DNA from: Streptomyces lunaelactis
GTDB lineage: Bacteria > Actinomycetota > Actinomycetes > Streptomycetales > Streptomycetaceae
Direction of reading: 5' to 3'
NCBI RefSeq assembly: GCF_003054555.1
Contig: NZ_CP026304.1
Span: forward strand, 5,332,001 to 5,396,000
DNA: 64,000 bases
The notes below the pieces were generated by a model, which had not been told where the DNA came from, did no database searches, and worked only from the letters and a program-made list of their open reading frames with translations. The translations under genes and the position numbers were made by a program. Of the stretch, positions 49,743 through 58,168 are shown one piece after another. Every line of letters starts with the position of its first letter. Positions within the stretch are counted from its first letter, which is position 1.

Positions 49743-51165
49743 CGAGGTAGGCCTCCAGACCGTGGCGGCCGCCCTCGCGGCCGAAGCCCGACTCCTTGTA
49801 GCCGCCGAAGGGCGAGGTCGGGTCGAACTTGTTGAAGGTGTTGGCCCACACCACACCCGCGCGGAGCTTGCCGGCGACCGCCAGGATGCGGGAGCCCTTC
49901 TCCGTCCAGATGCCGGCGGACAGGCCGTACTGGCTGTTGTTGGCCTTGGCGACCGCTTCGTCCGGCGTACGGAACGACAGCACCGAGAGGACCGGGCCGA
50001 AGATCTCGTCGCGCGCGATCCGGTGCGCCTGGGTGACGTTCGTGAAGAGCGTCGGCGCGAACCAGTAGCCGGAGCTCGGCATCTCGCACGGGGCGGACCA
50101 GCGCTCGGCTCCCTCCGCCTCGCCGGTCTCGGTGAGAGCGGTGATCCGGGCGAGCTGCTCCGCGGAGTTGATCGCGCCGATGTCGGTGTTCTTGTCCAGC
50201 GGGTCACCGAGTCGCAGCGTGGACAGCCGGCGCTTGAGGGAGTCCAGCAGCTCGTCCTGGATCGACTCCTGGACCAGCAGGCGGGAGCCCGCGCAGCAGA
50301 CCTGGCCCTGGTTGAAGAAGATGCCGCTGACGATGCCCTCGACGGCCTGGTCGATCGGGGCGTCGTCGAAGACGATGTTCGCGCCCTTGCCGCCCAGCTC
50401 CAGGGTGACCTTCTTGTCCGTACCGGCGATGGAACGGGCGATCGCCTTGCCGACCGCCGTCGATCCGGTGAAGGCGACCTTGTTGACGTCGGGGTGCGCG
50501 ACGAGCGTGGCGCCCGTCTCGCCGTATCCCGGAAGGATGTTGACGACACCCCTCGGCAGGCCCGCTTGGCGGCAGATGTCCGCGAAGAACAGGGCGGAGA
50601 GCGGGGTCGTCTCGGCGGGCTTGAGAACCACCGTGTTGCCCGTGGCGAGCGCCGGGGCGATCTTCCACGCCAGCATGAGCAGGGGGAAGTTCCAGGGGAT
50701 GACCTGGCCGGCGACGCCGAGCGGCTGCGGGTTCGCGCCGTATCCGGCGTGGTCGAGCTTGTCCGCCCAGCCCGCGTAGTAGAAGAAGTGCGCGGCGACG
50801 AGCGGGAGGTCCGCGTCGCGGGTCTCCCTGATCGGCTTGCCGTTGTCGAGGGTCTCCAGGACGGCCAGCTCGCGCGAGCGCTCCTGGATGATCCGCGCGA
50901 TACGGAACAGGTACTTCGCGCGCTCCGAGCCGGGCAGCGCCGACCACTTCTCGAACGCCTTGCGGGCCGCCTTCACGGCGCGGTCCACGTCCTCGGCGCC
51001 GGCCTGGGCGACCTCGGAGAGCACTTCCTCGGTGCTCGGCGAGACGGTCTTGAAGACCTTGCCGTCGGCGGCCTCGGTGAATTCGCCGTCGATGAACAGG
51101 CCGTAGTTCGGCGCGATGTCGACGACCGAGCGCGACTCGGGTGCGGGTGCGTATTCGAATGCCAT
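49735..51165 (-). CDS. Aldehyde dehydrogenase encoded with deoC
   Basis: The 476-residue protein is a complete NAD(P)-dependent aldehyde dehydrogenase: FIDGEFTEAADGKVFKTVSPSTEEVLSEV, PWNFPLLMLAWKIAPALATGNTVVLKPAETTPL, FTGSTAVGKAI, VTLELGGKGANIVFDDA (catalytic Glu), FFNQGQVCCAGSRLLVQ (catalytic Cys) and DEIFGPVLSVLSF. It sits just downstream of deoC (5-bp gap). The aldolase releases acetaldehyde, so this enzyme probably oxidises acetaldehyde to acetate. That assignment is inferred from the operon. Confidence 0.93.
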   Translation of the reverse strand: MAFEYAPAPESRSVVDIAPNYGLFIDGEFTEAADGKVFKTVSPSTEEVLSEVAQAGAEDVDRAVKAARKAFEKWSALPGSERAKYLFRIARIIQERSRELAVLETLDNGKPIRETRDADLPLVAAHFFYYAGWADKLDHAGYGANPQPLGVAGQVIPWNFPLLMLAWKIAPALATGNTVVLKPAETTPLSALFFADICRQAGLPRGVVNILPGYGETGATLVAHPDVNKVAFTGSTAVGKAIARSIAGTDKKVTLELGGKGANIVFDDAPIDQAVEGIVSGIFFNQGQVCCAGSRLLVQESIQDELLDSLKRRLSTLRLGDPLDKNTDIGAINSAEQLARITALTETGEAEGAERWSAPCEMPSSGYWFAPTLFTNVTQAHRIARDEIFGPVLSVLSFRTPDEAVAKANNSQYGLSAGIWTEKGSRILAVAGKLRAGVVWANTFNKFDPTSPFGGYKESGFGREGGRHGLEAYLDV

Positions 51166-51170
51166 CGTGA

Positions 51171-52124
51171 TCAGTCCACCGTCACGTAGTCGGGGCCGGA
51201 GTAGCGGCCGGTGGCCAGCTTCTGACGCTGCAGGAGCAGGTCGTTGAGCAGGCTCGACGCGCCGAAGCGGAACCAGTGGTTGTCCAGCCAGTCCTCGCCG
51301 ACGGTCTCGTTGACCAGCACCAGGAACTTGATCGCGTCCTTGCTGGTGCGGATGCCGCCCGCGGGCTTCACTCCGACCTGTACTCCAGTCTGCTCCCGGA
51401 AGTCGCGAACGGCTTCCAGCATCAGCAGGGTGTTCGCGGGGGTGGCGTTCACGGCCACCTTGCCCGTCGAGGTCTTGATGAAGTCCGCGCCGGCGATCAT
51501 GCCGATCCAGGAGGCGCGGCGGATGTTGTCGTACGTGGAGAGCTCGCCGGTCTCGAAGATGACCTTCAGCCGGGCGGCGCCCGCGGCCTCCTTCACGGCG
51601 CGGATCTCCTCGTAGACCTTCAGGTAGCGGCCGGAGAGGAAGGCACCCCGGTCGATCACCATGTCGATCTCGTCGGCCCCGGCGGCGACGGCGTCGCGTA
51701 CGTCCGCGAGCTTCACGTCGAGCGCGGCACGGCCGGCCGGGAAGGCGGTGGCGACGGAGGCGACCTTGACGCCGGAGCCCTTCAGGGCCTCCTTGGCGAT
51801 CGCCGCCATGTCGGGGTAGACACAGACCGCGGCGGTCGACGGGGTCGTACGGTCGGTCGGATCGGGATGAACGGCCTTGGCGGCGAGCGCCCGGACCTTG
51901 CCCGGGGTGTCCGCGCCTTCGAGGGTCGTCAGGTCGATCATCGAGATGGCCAGGTCGATGGCGTACGCCTTGGCCGTGGTCTTGATCGAACGCGTGCCGA
52001 GCGCTGCGGCGCGGGCCTCCAGGCCGACGGCGTCGACGCCGGGCAGGCCGTGGAGGAAACGCCGCAGGGTGCTGTCGGACGCGGTCACGTCAGCGAATGC
52101 GGGTGCATGGGTGGGCATGGTCAC
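51171..52124 (-). CDS. deoC: Deoxyribose-phosphate aldolase
   Basis: GTG 52124 gives 317 residues and is probably leaderless (TATGCT 6 nt upstream); ATG 52118 is an alternative. The class I aldolase barrel is visible: AIDLAISMIDLTTLEGADT, VCVYPDMAAIA, VASVATAFPAG, DEIDMVIDRGAFLSGRYLKVYEEI, RLKVIFETGELSTYDNI, ADFIKTSTGKVAVNATPANTLLMLE (Schiff-base Lys) and GVKPAGGIRTSKDA. It splits 2-deoxyribose-5-phosphate to glyceraldehyde-3-phosphate and acetaldehyde. It is first in an operon with two ALDH-type genes. Confidence 0.95.
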   Translation of the reverse strand: MTMPTHAPAFADVTASDSTLRRFLHGLPGVDAVGLEARAAALGTRSIKTTAKAYAIDLAISMIDLTTLEGADTPGKVRALAAKAVHPDPTDRTTPSTAAVCVYPDMAAIAKEALKGSGVKVASVATAFPAGRAALDVKLADVRDAVAAGADEIDMVIDRGAFLSGRYLKVYEEIRAVKEAAGAARLKVIFETGELSTYDNIRRASWIGMIAGADFIKTSTGKVAVNATPANTLLMLEAVRDFREQTGVQVGVKPAGGIRTSKDAIKFLVLVNETVGEDWLDNHWFRFGASSLLNDLLLQRQKLATGRYSGPDYVTVD

Positions 52125-52137
52125 CACATGAGCATAT

Positions 52138-52149
52138 CTACGCGCGTAG
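52138..52149. promoter_or_regulatory. Nucleoside-regulon palindrome, copy 5 (exact) before deoC
   Basis: CTACGCGCGTAG is exact and sits 1 bp upstream of the probable minus-strand -10 TATGCT (52136-52131). Confidence 0.82.
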
Positions 52150-52173
52150 CGACCTGTACAGGGGGTCTTTGTC

Positions 52174-52215
52174 AGCCCGCGGGTCCGCCTCCGGCCGGAG
52201 GCGGACCCGCGGGCT
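52174..52215 (-). terminator. Very strong 21-bp-arm hairpin after the CHAT/trypco2 unit
   Basis: The arms at 52174-52194 and 52195-52215 are fully complementary and meet in CCGGCCGG, so the outer 19 bp form a perfect stem. It lies between the trypco2 gene and the deoC promoter, shielding that promoter from readthrough. Confidence 0.85.
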
Positions 52216-52479
52216 CTCGTGCGGTGCGGGGCAGGCTCCCGGGGTGCGGGCCTTGTCCGGTGCCCCTCCGGGCTCGACTCCGCGGGGTCTGCGACGGTGC
52301 CGGACATGGGCGAGGCGCAGGCAGCCCGCACCTGTCGACCGACCGCAGGAGAGACAACGCCTCGTGCGTGAGCGCGGCCACCGATGGCGTGCCAGTCGCG
52401 CACACGACGGGCCGTCTGCAGCCTGGATGGTGCTGGGCACTGACGAGAACAAGATCTTGCGTGCAACGACGGGACTCCT
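52216..52479. other. Gene-free stretch with possible coding debris
   Basis: No frame has a credible start and length. A minus-strand frame reads RRPVVCATGTPSVAALTHEALSLLRSVD, which looks protein-like, but it has no start signal and overlaps other frames of similar quality. It may be the remains of a displaced gene next to the accessory unit. Confidence 0.35.
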
Positions 52480-53010
52480 TCAGGCGTCCGGCTGGAGCAC
52501 CACCGTCGGCGGGGCCATCGTAGTGAGCAGGGTGTGCGTCACTTCCTCGTGCAGCGTGCCGTCCAGGCCGAGAGAGACGGTCCCGTCCTCAGTGATCGCG
52601 AACTCGAGGCTGACCGTGCTGTCCTTGAGGTGGAACGGGTCCTCGCCCGCACCTGCCGAAGCCATCACTCGGCGGATCATCGTGATCGCATCGACCAGCA
52701 CACTGTCCACCGTTCCGTCACGAAGCTCATGCTGCTGTGCCAGATCAGGGGGGACGAGGGTCATGTCGATGAGGTGGGTGTCCCGATGAGTCACCGAGCG
52801 CCCGATCTTGAGTTTCATGCCGAGGAACGGCAGACGAAAGTTCCATGAGCTGCCCGCCGTCGCGGTGGCAACGGCATGAAGGGTGAGTCGCACCGAGGTG
52901 ATGCGCAGATCCCTCTCCGTGTCGGTGGCCGATATGTTCGACTGCCTCACCGCACTCTTGACCGCGGCCACCAGGTCCTCCACGGGGACTCCGTCGTCGG
53001 TTACGTTCAT
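52480..53010 (-). CDS. Trypco2-family protein partnered with a CHAT protease
   Basis: ATG 53010 (with GAGGA upstream) gives 176 residues; ATG 53022 overlaps the CHAT stop and is the alternative. The N-terminal segment VPVEDLVAAVKSAVRQSN, then DLRITSVRLTLHAVATATAGSSWNFRLPFLGMKLKIG, has the pattern I recall for the trypsin-co-occurring domain 2 family, small proteins encoded beside trypsin or CHAT proteases in predicted conflict systems. A beta-rich C-terminus follows (DSTVSLEFAITEDGTVSLGLDG). There is no signal peptide. It is translated with the protease and may be its substrate or regulator. Confidence 0.78.
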   Translation of the reverse strand: MNVTDDGVPVEDLVAAVKSAVRQSNISATDTERDLRITSVRLTLHAVATATAGSSWNFRLPFLGMKLKIGRSVTHRDTHLIDMTLVPPDLAQQHELRDGTVDSVLVDAITMIRRVMASAGAGEDPFHLKDSTVSLEFAITEDGTVSLGLDGTLHEEVTHTLLTTMAPPTVVLQPDA

Positions 53011-53021
53011 GCTTCCTCGCA

Positions 53022-55826
53022 TCAGGTGTGGGTGGGCACGACCGCGGCGGGGTTGCCGTAGACCGTGTACGCCAACCAGGTGGGATCCGCGGCGTCGTGT
53101 CCGGCGTGACAGCGTGCCTGGTGTGCCGCAGCACCGAGCGGCTCGCCCGCGGAGAGAGATGCGTAGAAGGCCTCTGCGAACCGCTGGGCGCTGTCACTGC
53201 GAACCGCCCACAGCGTGCCCACAAAGGCTCCGGCACCGGCTCCCATGAACTGCTGCGCCCACCCGAGCATCTGGGTGTACTGCGGGACCACTCCGGCGGC
53301 CCGGCATGCGTTGATGAAGACAAGCGGGCTGCTGCCTTCCAGGGCGCGGCGTGCGACCGCGCTGTTCAGCAGGGCCGGGACGAACGGGCCTCCCTCCAGG
53401 GCGATCGATGAACCACTTCCGCCTGTGTCGAAGGTGTTGTGGCAGGTGAAGTGCAGTGGCCCCGTCGTGCCGGCATCGATCACCGAGAGAATGTCGTCCA
53501 GCGTGTTGACGATCTTTCCGCTGCCGAGGATCCGGCGAATCGACTCGATCTCGCTCGAGCCGTTGACCGGTACCCGTGAGGAGACGACGTAGTGCGGCTC
53601 ACCGATGGGCAGGGCGGCCGAGCGTGGCTGACCCAGGCTGTTTCTCAGGACCGGAAACTGTTCGACCATGAACCCTTCGTCGCGCCCCGGCGCGATGGGG
53701 TAGAGCAGCTCCCACGGGATGACATCGTGCTCGGTCGCGATACTGAACGCCGTGATGTGATCCCGCAGCTGCCAGAACTGCTCTTTGATCAGGTCCGGAA
53801 CCATTTCGATCCACAGACCGACGCCTGTCTCCTTCATCCAGCGCCGTGCATGGCCGCCGGTGTAGTCCCCGCGGCCCGCTGCCAGTCTCTGCAACATCGC
53901 GAACGCCCGCTCCGTGGCCACTTCCGGGTTCGCCGTGAGGGCCTGCGCGAGAACGGCGCCGTAGATGCACCGGTCGGAGAGAAGCCGGAAAGTGTACTGG
54001 CCGCCCACGCGGTCGACGAGCAGCGTGACTTCACCGGGGTTGGCGCGAATCTCCCCCACCGTGGCGGCACTTGGCGACCCCACCTCGTAGGGACCGTCGG
54101 ACTCCACCGACACCTCGAGGCCGATCTCCGTGAGAAAGGTCCCGCCCGCCCAGGCAGTTACCCGGACGCGGTGCAGGCCCTCGCCCCGGGCCAGAAAAGA
54201 GAACCGCGCCGGGGCAGGGTCACCCGACGACGCCACCATGATGGTCTGTTCCAACGGTCCCTGAGGGACCAGCCCGGCAGGCGCCTGCACAATGACGGTC
54301 AAAGGCGTGCCCTCGCCGCTCGGTTCGAACCCCCGCAACGGGGCCGACACCTCGTCATCAAAGGAAGAAACGCTGGTTGGCACCCGTACGATCAGACTCA
54401 CCGGCCCGGACAACGCCGCGTGAGAGGGCATCTGCGCCACCAGGAATCGGCTGGTCACCGGAGTGATCGGCGCTGTTTCCTCAGGCGAGGCGCTCGCCGG
54501 CGAGGCGTCGGCCGAGGCTGAATGCCCTGCCGCCGACCTCGCGCCCAATGCGTATTCTGCCCATTCCCTGCCCCACCCCCGAGCCGCGTCGGCAGCATCG
54601 GCACGTGTCCACCACTCGACGGCGCCCGTCGGCCTTCCGGTCCGCGCGAGGTAGCCGGCCAGCACCCGCATCGCCTCGACGTCATCCGTGACAGCCATCT
54701 CGTGCAGTTGCCACTCCACCCCGTCATCCCGAGCCCACTGAGCGGCTCGGCCCAGTCGCTCTGTCAGCCTCGCGGCCAGAGAGGAGGCGACACGGGCATC
54801 CAGGGTGTCAGCACCCTCCCACCACTGGATGGCCTCGTCAGGGCGACCGAGATGGGCGAGTGCTTCCGCGACCCTTCGGATGTGCCGCGTCCCGCGGACG
54901 CGCATCAGACGGTGCAGCTCCTTGCGGGACACCTCCTGGCGCCCATCCGCCGCAGCGCGGGCCACCAGCTCCGCCACCGCTGTGACGTCACCGCTGTCTG
55001 CCAGCTGCCGCAGTTGCTCCTCGGCTTCGGCCGAGCGTCCTGCGCGGTCAAGGGCCGCGACGAGTTCCCACCGCAGGGGGGCGCCGGCGGTGGCGGCACG
55101 GGTCAGCCATTCAATGGCTTCGGAGAGCCGCTCACCGGCGCCGCCGTCCTGCAGGCGCTTCGCCAGGTCCCGCATGGCCTGTACGTCACCGCTCTCGGCC
55201 AGCTGCCGCAGCTGCTCCTCGGCTTCGGCCGAGCGTCCTGCGCGGTCAAGGGCCGCGACGAGTTCCCACCGCAGGGGGGCGCCGGCGGTGGCGGCACGGG
55301 TCAGCCATTCAATGGCTTCGGAGAGCCGCTCACCGGCGCCGCCGTCCTGCAGGCGCTTCGCCAGGTCCCGCATGGCCTGTACGTCACCGCTCTCGGCCAG
55401 CTGCCGCAGCTGCTCCTCGGCTTCGGCCGAGCGTCCTGCGCGGTCAAGGGCCGCGACGAGTTCCCACCGCAGGGGGGCGCCGGCGGTGGCGGCACGGGTC
55501 AGCCATTCAATGGCTTCGGAGAGCCGCTCACCGGCGCCGCCGATCTGCAGGCGCTTCGCCAGATTCCCCATGGCCTGTACGTCACCGCTCTCGGCCAGCT
55601 GCCGCAGCTGCCGTTCGACCTCGGCGGCGCCCAGATGATCCGAAAGCTGGCGCAGCGCGGTCTCGTCTCCAGCCGCGACCGACTTCTGCCACCAGGCGAT
55701 TGCTTCGTCGTGACGCCCATCCGCAGCCAGCGCGGCGGCCAGCACACGCATCGCGAAGGCGTCACCCGCCGCCGCGAGCCGCCACCGCCAGTCCTGCCCC
55801 TCCCGACCTGCCCCACCGCCCGACAC
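53022..55826 (-). CDS. CHAT-domain protease with helical repeats
   Basis: The 934-residue protein starts at GTG 55826. Residues about 1-430 are helical TPR/Sel1-like repeats, including three almost identical 66-residue units (about residues 77-274). A beta-sandwich-like region follows (about 455-590), then the CHAT peptidase domain at the C-terminus: PLHFTCHNTFDTGG supplies the catalytic His (about 796) and SSPLVFINACRAAGVVPQ the Cys (about 841). CHAT peptidases are caspase-like, and many act in bacterial conflict systems after a trigger is sensed by attached repeats. The trigger and target are unknown. Confidence 0.9.
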   Translation of the reverse strand: MSGGGAGREGQDWRWRLAAAGDAFAMRVLAAALAADGRHDEAIAWWQKSVAAGDETALRQLSDHLGAAEVERQLRQLAESGDVQAMGNLAKRLQIGGAGERLSEAIEWLTRAATAGAPLRWELVAALDRAGRSAEAEEQLRQLAESGDVQAMRDLAKRLQDGGAGERLSEAIEWLTRAATAGAPLRWELVAALDRAGRSAEAEEQLRQLAESGDVQAMRDLAKRLQDGGAGERLSEAIEWLTRAATAGAPLRWELVAALDRAGRSAEAEEQLRQLADSGDVTAVAELVARAAADGRQEVSRKELHRLMRVRGTRHIRRVAEALAHLGRPDEAIQWWEGADTLDARVASSLAARLTERLGRAAQWARDDGVEWQLHEMAVTDDVEAMRVLAGYLARTGRPTGAVEWWTRADAADAARGWGREWAEYALGARSAAGHSASADASPASASPEETAPITPVTSRFLVAQMPSHAALSGPVSLIVRVPTSVSSFDDEVSAPLRGFEPSGEGTPLTVIVQAPAGLVPQGPLEQTIMVASSGDPAPARFSFLARGEGLHRVRVTAWAGGTFLTEIGLEVSVESDGPYEVGSPSAATVGEIRANPGEVTLLVDRVGGQYTFRLLSDRCIYGAVLAQALTANPEVATERAFAMLQRLAAGRGDYTGGHARRWMKETGVGLWIEMVPDLIKEQFWQLRDHITAFSIATEHDVIPWELLYPIAPGRDEGFMVEQFPVLRNSLGQPRSAALPIGEPHYVVSSRVPVNGSSEIESIRRILGSGKIVNTLDDILSVIDAGTTGPLHFTCHNTFDTGGSGSSIALEGGPFVPALLNSAVARRALEGSSPLVFINACRAAGVVPQYTQMLGWAQQFMGAGAGAFVGTLWAVRSDSAQRFAEAFYASLSAGEPLGAAAHQARCHAGHDAADPTWLAYTVYGNPAAVVPTHT
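55005..55598 (-). repeat. Three tandem 198-bp repeats inside the CHAT gene
   Basis: Units begin at 55005, 55203 and 55401. The last two are identical as far as compared over most of their length, and the first differs at a few bases. Period and frame are preserved (66 codons). Such recent copies point to ongoing expansion or contraction. Confidence 0.93.
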
Positions 55827-56079
55827 TCACCCTCACCCCATGCCGCATCGTCACCGAAGGTATACGGAGAATCACAGTAGGGCCGATACGGTCGGCTTCA
55901 CGTTGTTTTGCTCGAAGCGGGGCACGACGTGTACCTGCCGCTACGCGCATGACTCGAGCCGGCGAAGTTAGGCCGCGCTCCGCACCCTCCCCGCACGGAG
56001 TGACGGCCCACGGCAACCACATGACCGGGTGAGTCCGCACCCATGGGACCGGGCAACCGCACCCGCAGGGGCCTTGCGG

Positions 56080-56085
56080 CAGAAT
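56080..56085 (+). promoter_or_regulatory. -10 element of the PH-domain gene
   Basis: CAGAAT ends 7 nt before ATG 56093, consistent with a leaderless transcript. Confidence 0.45.
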
Positions 56086-56092
56086 CGAGGGT

Positions 56093-56728
56093 ATGACCAG
56101 CTCCCCGCCCCCCGCCGAGCCCACCTACGCCGACCGGGTCTACCGCTCGTCCGCCGGAATGGTGGGCGGTGCGCTGCTGCTCGCGCTCATCGCCTGGATC
56201 GGCGGGGACGCGCTCATCCGCGGCGAGGGCCGTACGCCGTGGCTCGCCCTCGCCGGGGTGCTGCTGGCCGTGCCGGTCATCGTCGCGTTCGCGCTGCGGC
56301 CCGCGGTCTTCGCCGGCGAGGACAGGCTGCGGATCCGGAACCCGTTCCGGACGATCACCCTGCCCTGGGCGGCCGTCGCGGAGGTACGGGCCGGTTACTC
56401 CAGCGAGGTCTTCACCCAGGAGGGTGCGAAGTACCAGCTCTGGGCCGTGCCCGTCTCGCTGCGCCAGCGCAAGCGGGCATCGCGCCGCCAGATGCAGACC
56501 GCGCAGGACGATCCGCACGGCAGGACTTCCGTGACGGCCGACGTCAGCGACTCCCGGGCGCGCGTGGCCCCCGCCGACCAGACGGTCGCCGATCTGCGGG
56601 AGCTGGCCGAGCGCAATGCGTCGCGGCCCGGCGCGCAGGGCGAGCCGCAGATCCGCTGGGCGTACGAGGTCGTCGCTCCGGCCGTGGCCGGAGCCGTGCT
56701 GCTCATCGTGCTGCTGGCCATCGGCTGA
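56093..56728 (+). CDS. Membrane protein with bacterial PH domain
   Basis: ATG 56093 (leaderless; CAGAAT 7 nt upstream) gives 211 residues. Two N-terminal hydrophobic segments (AGMVGGALLLALIAWIGGDALI, PWLALAGVLLAVPVIVAFAL) are followed by the PH core (AVFAGEDRLRIRNPFRTITLPWAAVAEVRAGYSSEVFTQEGAKYQLWAVPVSLRQRKRASRR). The C-terminus has another hydrophobic segment (VVAPAVAGAVLLIVLLAIG). The R-NPF-T-LPW pattern is typical of this family. The role is unknown; it may be structural. Confidence 0.9.
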   Translation: MTSSPPPAEPTYADRVYRSSAGMVGGALLLALIAWIGGDALIRGEGRTPWLALAGVLLAVPVIVAFALRPAVFAGEDRLRIRNPFRTITLPWAAVAEVRAGYSSEVFTQEGAKYQLWAVPVSLRQRKRASRRQMQTAQDDPHGRTSVTADVSDSRARVAPADQTVADLRELAERNASRPGAQGEPQIRWAYEVVAPAVAGAVLLIVLLAIG

Positions 56729-56825
56729 ACGCGCTCTCGGATCGATATCGATGGAGGAGGTCGCCACGGCCGGCGGCCGGCCGCGCGGAACGGCCGCGTG
56801 GGTGATCGCGCGCGACCGCGGCCGG

Positions 56826-58031
56826 TCACGGCGGGCCCCTCCACACCAGCAGCATGTACGCCCCGAGCCACGCCGATGTCAGCGTCCCCGCCGCCAGCAA
56901 CAGGGCCACCACCGTCGCGCTCCGCGCCCGCGCCAGCGCCCGTGCCACCGGCAGCAGCAGCGGGAAGCCCGGCAGCAGAAAGCGGGCGCGCGGGAAGTAG
57001 ACGCCGCCGCTGCCGAGGACGACCAGTAGCAGCATGCCGGTGAAGACGAGCAGCGCGAGCGGCTGCCGTTCGGCGATGCAGAGGAGAAACAGCCCGACCG
57101 ACACGAGCAGCACCACCGACACGATCACCAGGAAGAGCTGGGGCTTGGTCATGTAGAGGAGGTACTGCCGCAGTTCGCGCAGCGTGGACGCCCCGCCGTC
57201 CCACTCGTTCCTCCACAGCTTCTGTACGGCGAAGTAGCCGTCCACGCGCCCCAGGCGCAGCCCCACCCACGCCACGAACGCCAGCCATCCCGCCGGCGCG
57301 ATCAGCGCCCCGGCGAGAGCCGCGCGCCGCCCGGACCGGCGTCCGCGGCAGGCCAGGACCGCCGCCACCGAGACCGCCGCCGCGACGGCGATGCCCGTCG
57401 GCCTGGTCAGCCCGGCCAGCGCCGCGAGCGAACCCGCCCACAGCCAGCGCCCGTTGAGCACCGCGTACAGCGCCCACGCCGCGAACGCCGTGAACACCGA
57501 CTCGGTATAGCCCATCCACTGGACGATCGCGACGGGCAGCACGCCCCACAGCACGGTGAGCAGAAAGCCCACCCGCCGTCCGTACAGATGGTCCCCGACC
57601 GCGAAGATGCCCCACGCGGCGACGAACGAGAACGCGATCGCGAGGAGCAGCCCGACGGTGGCGCGCGAGCCGGGCGTGACGCCCGCAACGGCCTTCACGA
57701 GCACCGGATAGAGCGGGAAGAAGGCGAGGCTGTTGTTGTTGAACCCGGTGCCGAGACTGTCGTCGTACCCGTGGTCGGCGATCCCCAGGTACCAGCCGGA
57801 GTCCCAGGACGTGGCCAGCGTCGGCCAGACGCCGTGCTGTCTGACGTGCACCCATTTGGCGAGCACCAGCAGGCCGCACAGCCGCACCGCGAGATAGCCG
57901 AGCAGGGCGGGCGCGGCATGCCGCAGTGCGGCCCGCAGCCGGTGCCGTACGTCCGTCGCGTCACCGCCTCCCGGGGCCGGCGGCCGGCGGGAGGCGGGGA
58001 CGGTGGGCCGAACGGTCGCGGTGGGGGACAC
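56826..58031 (-). CDS. PIG-V-like integral membrane mannosyltransferase
   Basis: GTG 58031 gives 401 residues and about nine to ten hydrophobic helices. LLGYLAVRLCGLLVLAKWVHVRQHGVWPTLATSWDSGWYLGIADHGYD (D-S-G-W-Y) near the first helix, then NNNSLAFFPLYPVLVKAVAG, and MGYTESVFTAFAAWALYAV later are typical of the PIG-V/GPI mannosyltransferase group found in actinobacteria. Such proteins add mannose from polyprenyl-phosphate-mannose outside the membrane. The acceptor is unknown. It is convergent with the PH-domain gene. Confidence 0.88.
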   Translation of the reverse strand: MSPTATVRPTVPASRRPPAPGGGDATDVRHRLRAALRHAAPALLGYLAVRLCGLLVLAKWVHVRQHGVWPTLATSWDSGWYLGIADHGYDDSLGTGFNNNSLAFFPLYPVLVKAVAGVTPGSRATVGLLLAIAFSFVAAWGIFAVGDHLYGRRVGFLLTVLWGVLPVAIVQWMGYTESVFTAFAAWALYAVLNGRWLWAGSLAALAGLTRPTGIAVAAAVSVAAVLACRGRRSGRRAALAGALIAPAGWLAFVAWVGLRLGRVDGYFAVQKLWRNEWDGGASTLRELRQYLLYMTKPQLFLVIVSVVLLVSVGLFLLCIAERQPLALLVFTGMLLLVVLGSGGVYFPRARFLLPGFPLLLPVARALARARSATVVALLLAAGTLTSAWLGAYMLLVWRGPP

Positions 58032-58168
58032 GGCGGCAGCTCCTGGGACTCGGTACGCGCTACCGGGTCACCATTGCCCGGACGGTCCGGGGGAGCGGGT
58101 GCCGCTGCCTCGACTCCGTACGAGATTCACCCGTACGGGCGGCTGGAGCGGCGGTCGGACACCGCCGG

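Noticed and set aside
52174..52215. 21-bp-arm palindrome considered as an attachment site or operator
   Set aside because: Its position after an operon end and its continuous GC stem fit a terminator better; there is no integrase and no second copy.
55005..55598. 198-bp repeats considered as an assembly artefact
   Set aside because: They preserve the reading frame, the first unit differs at several bases, and flanking diverged repeats have the same period.
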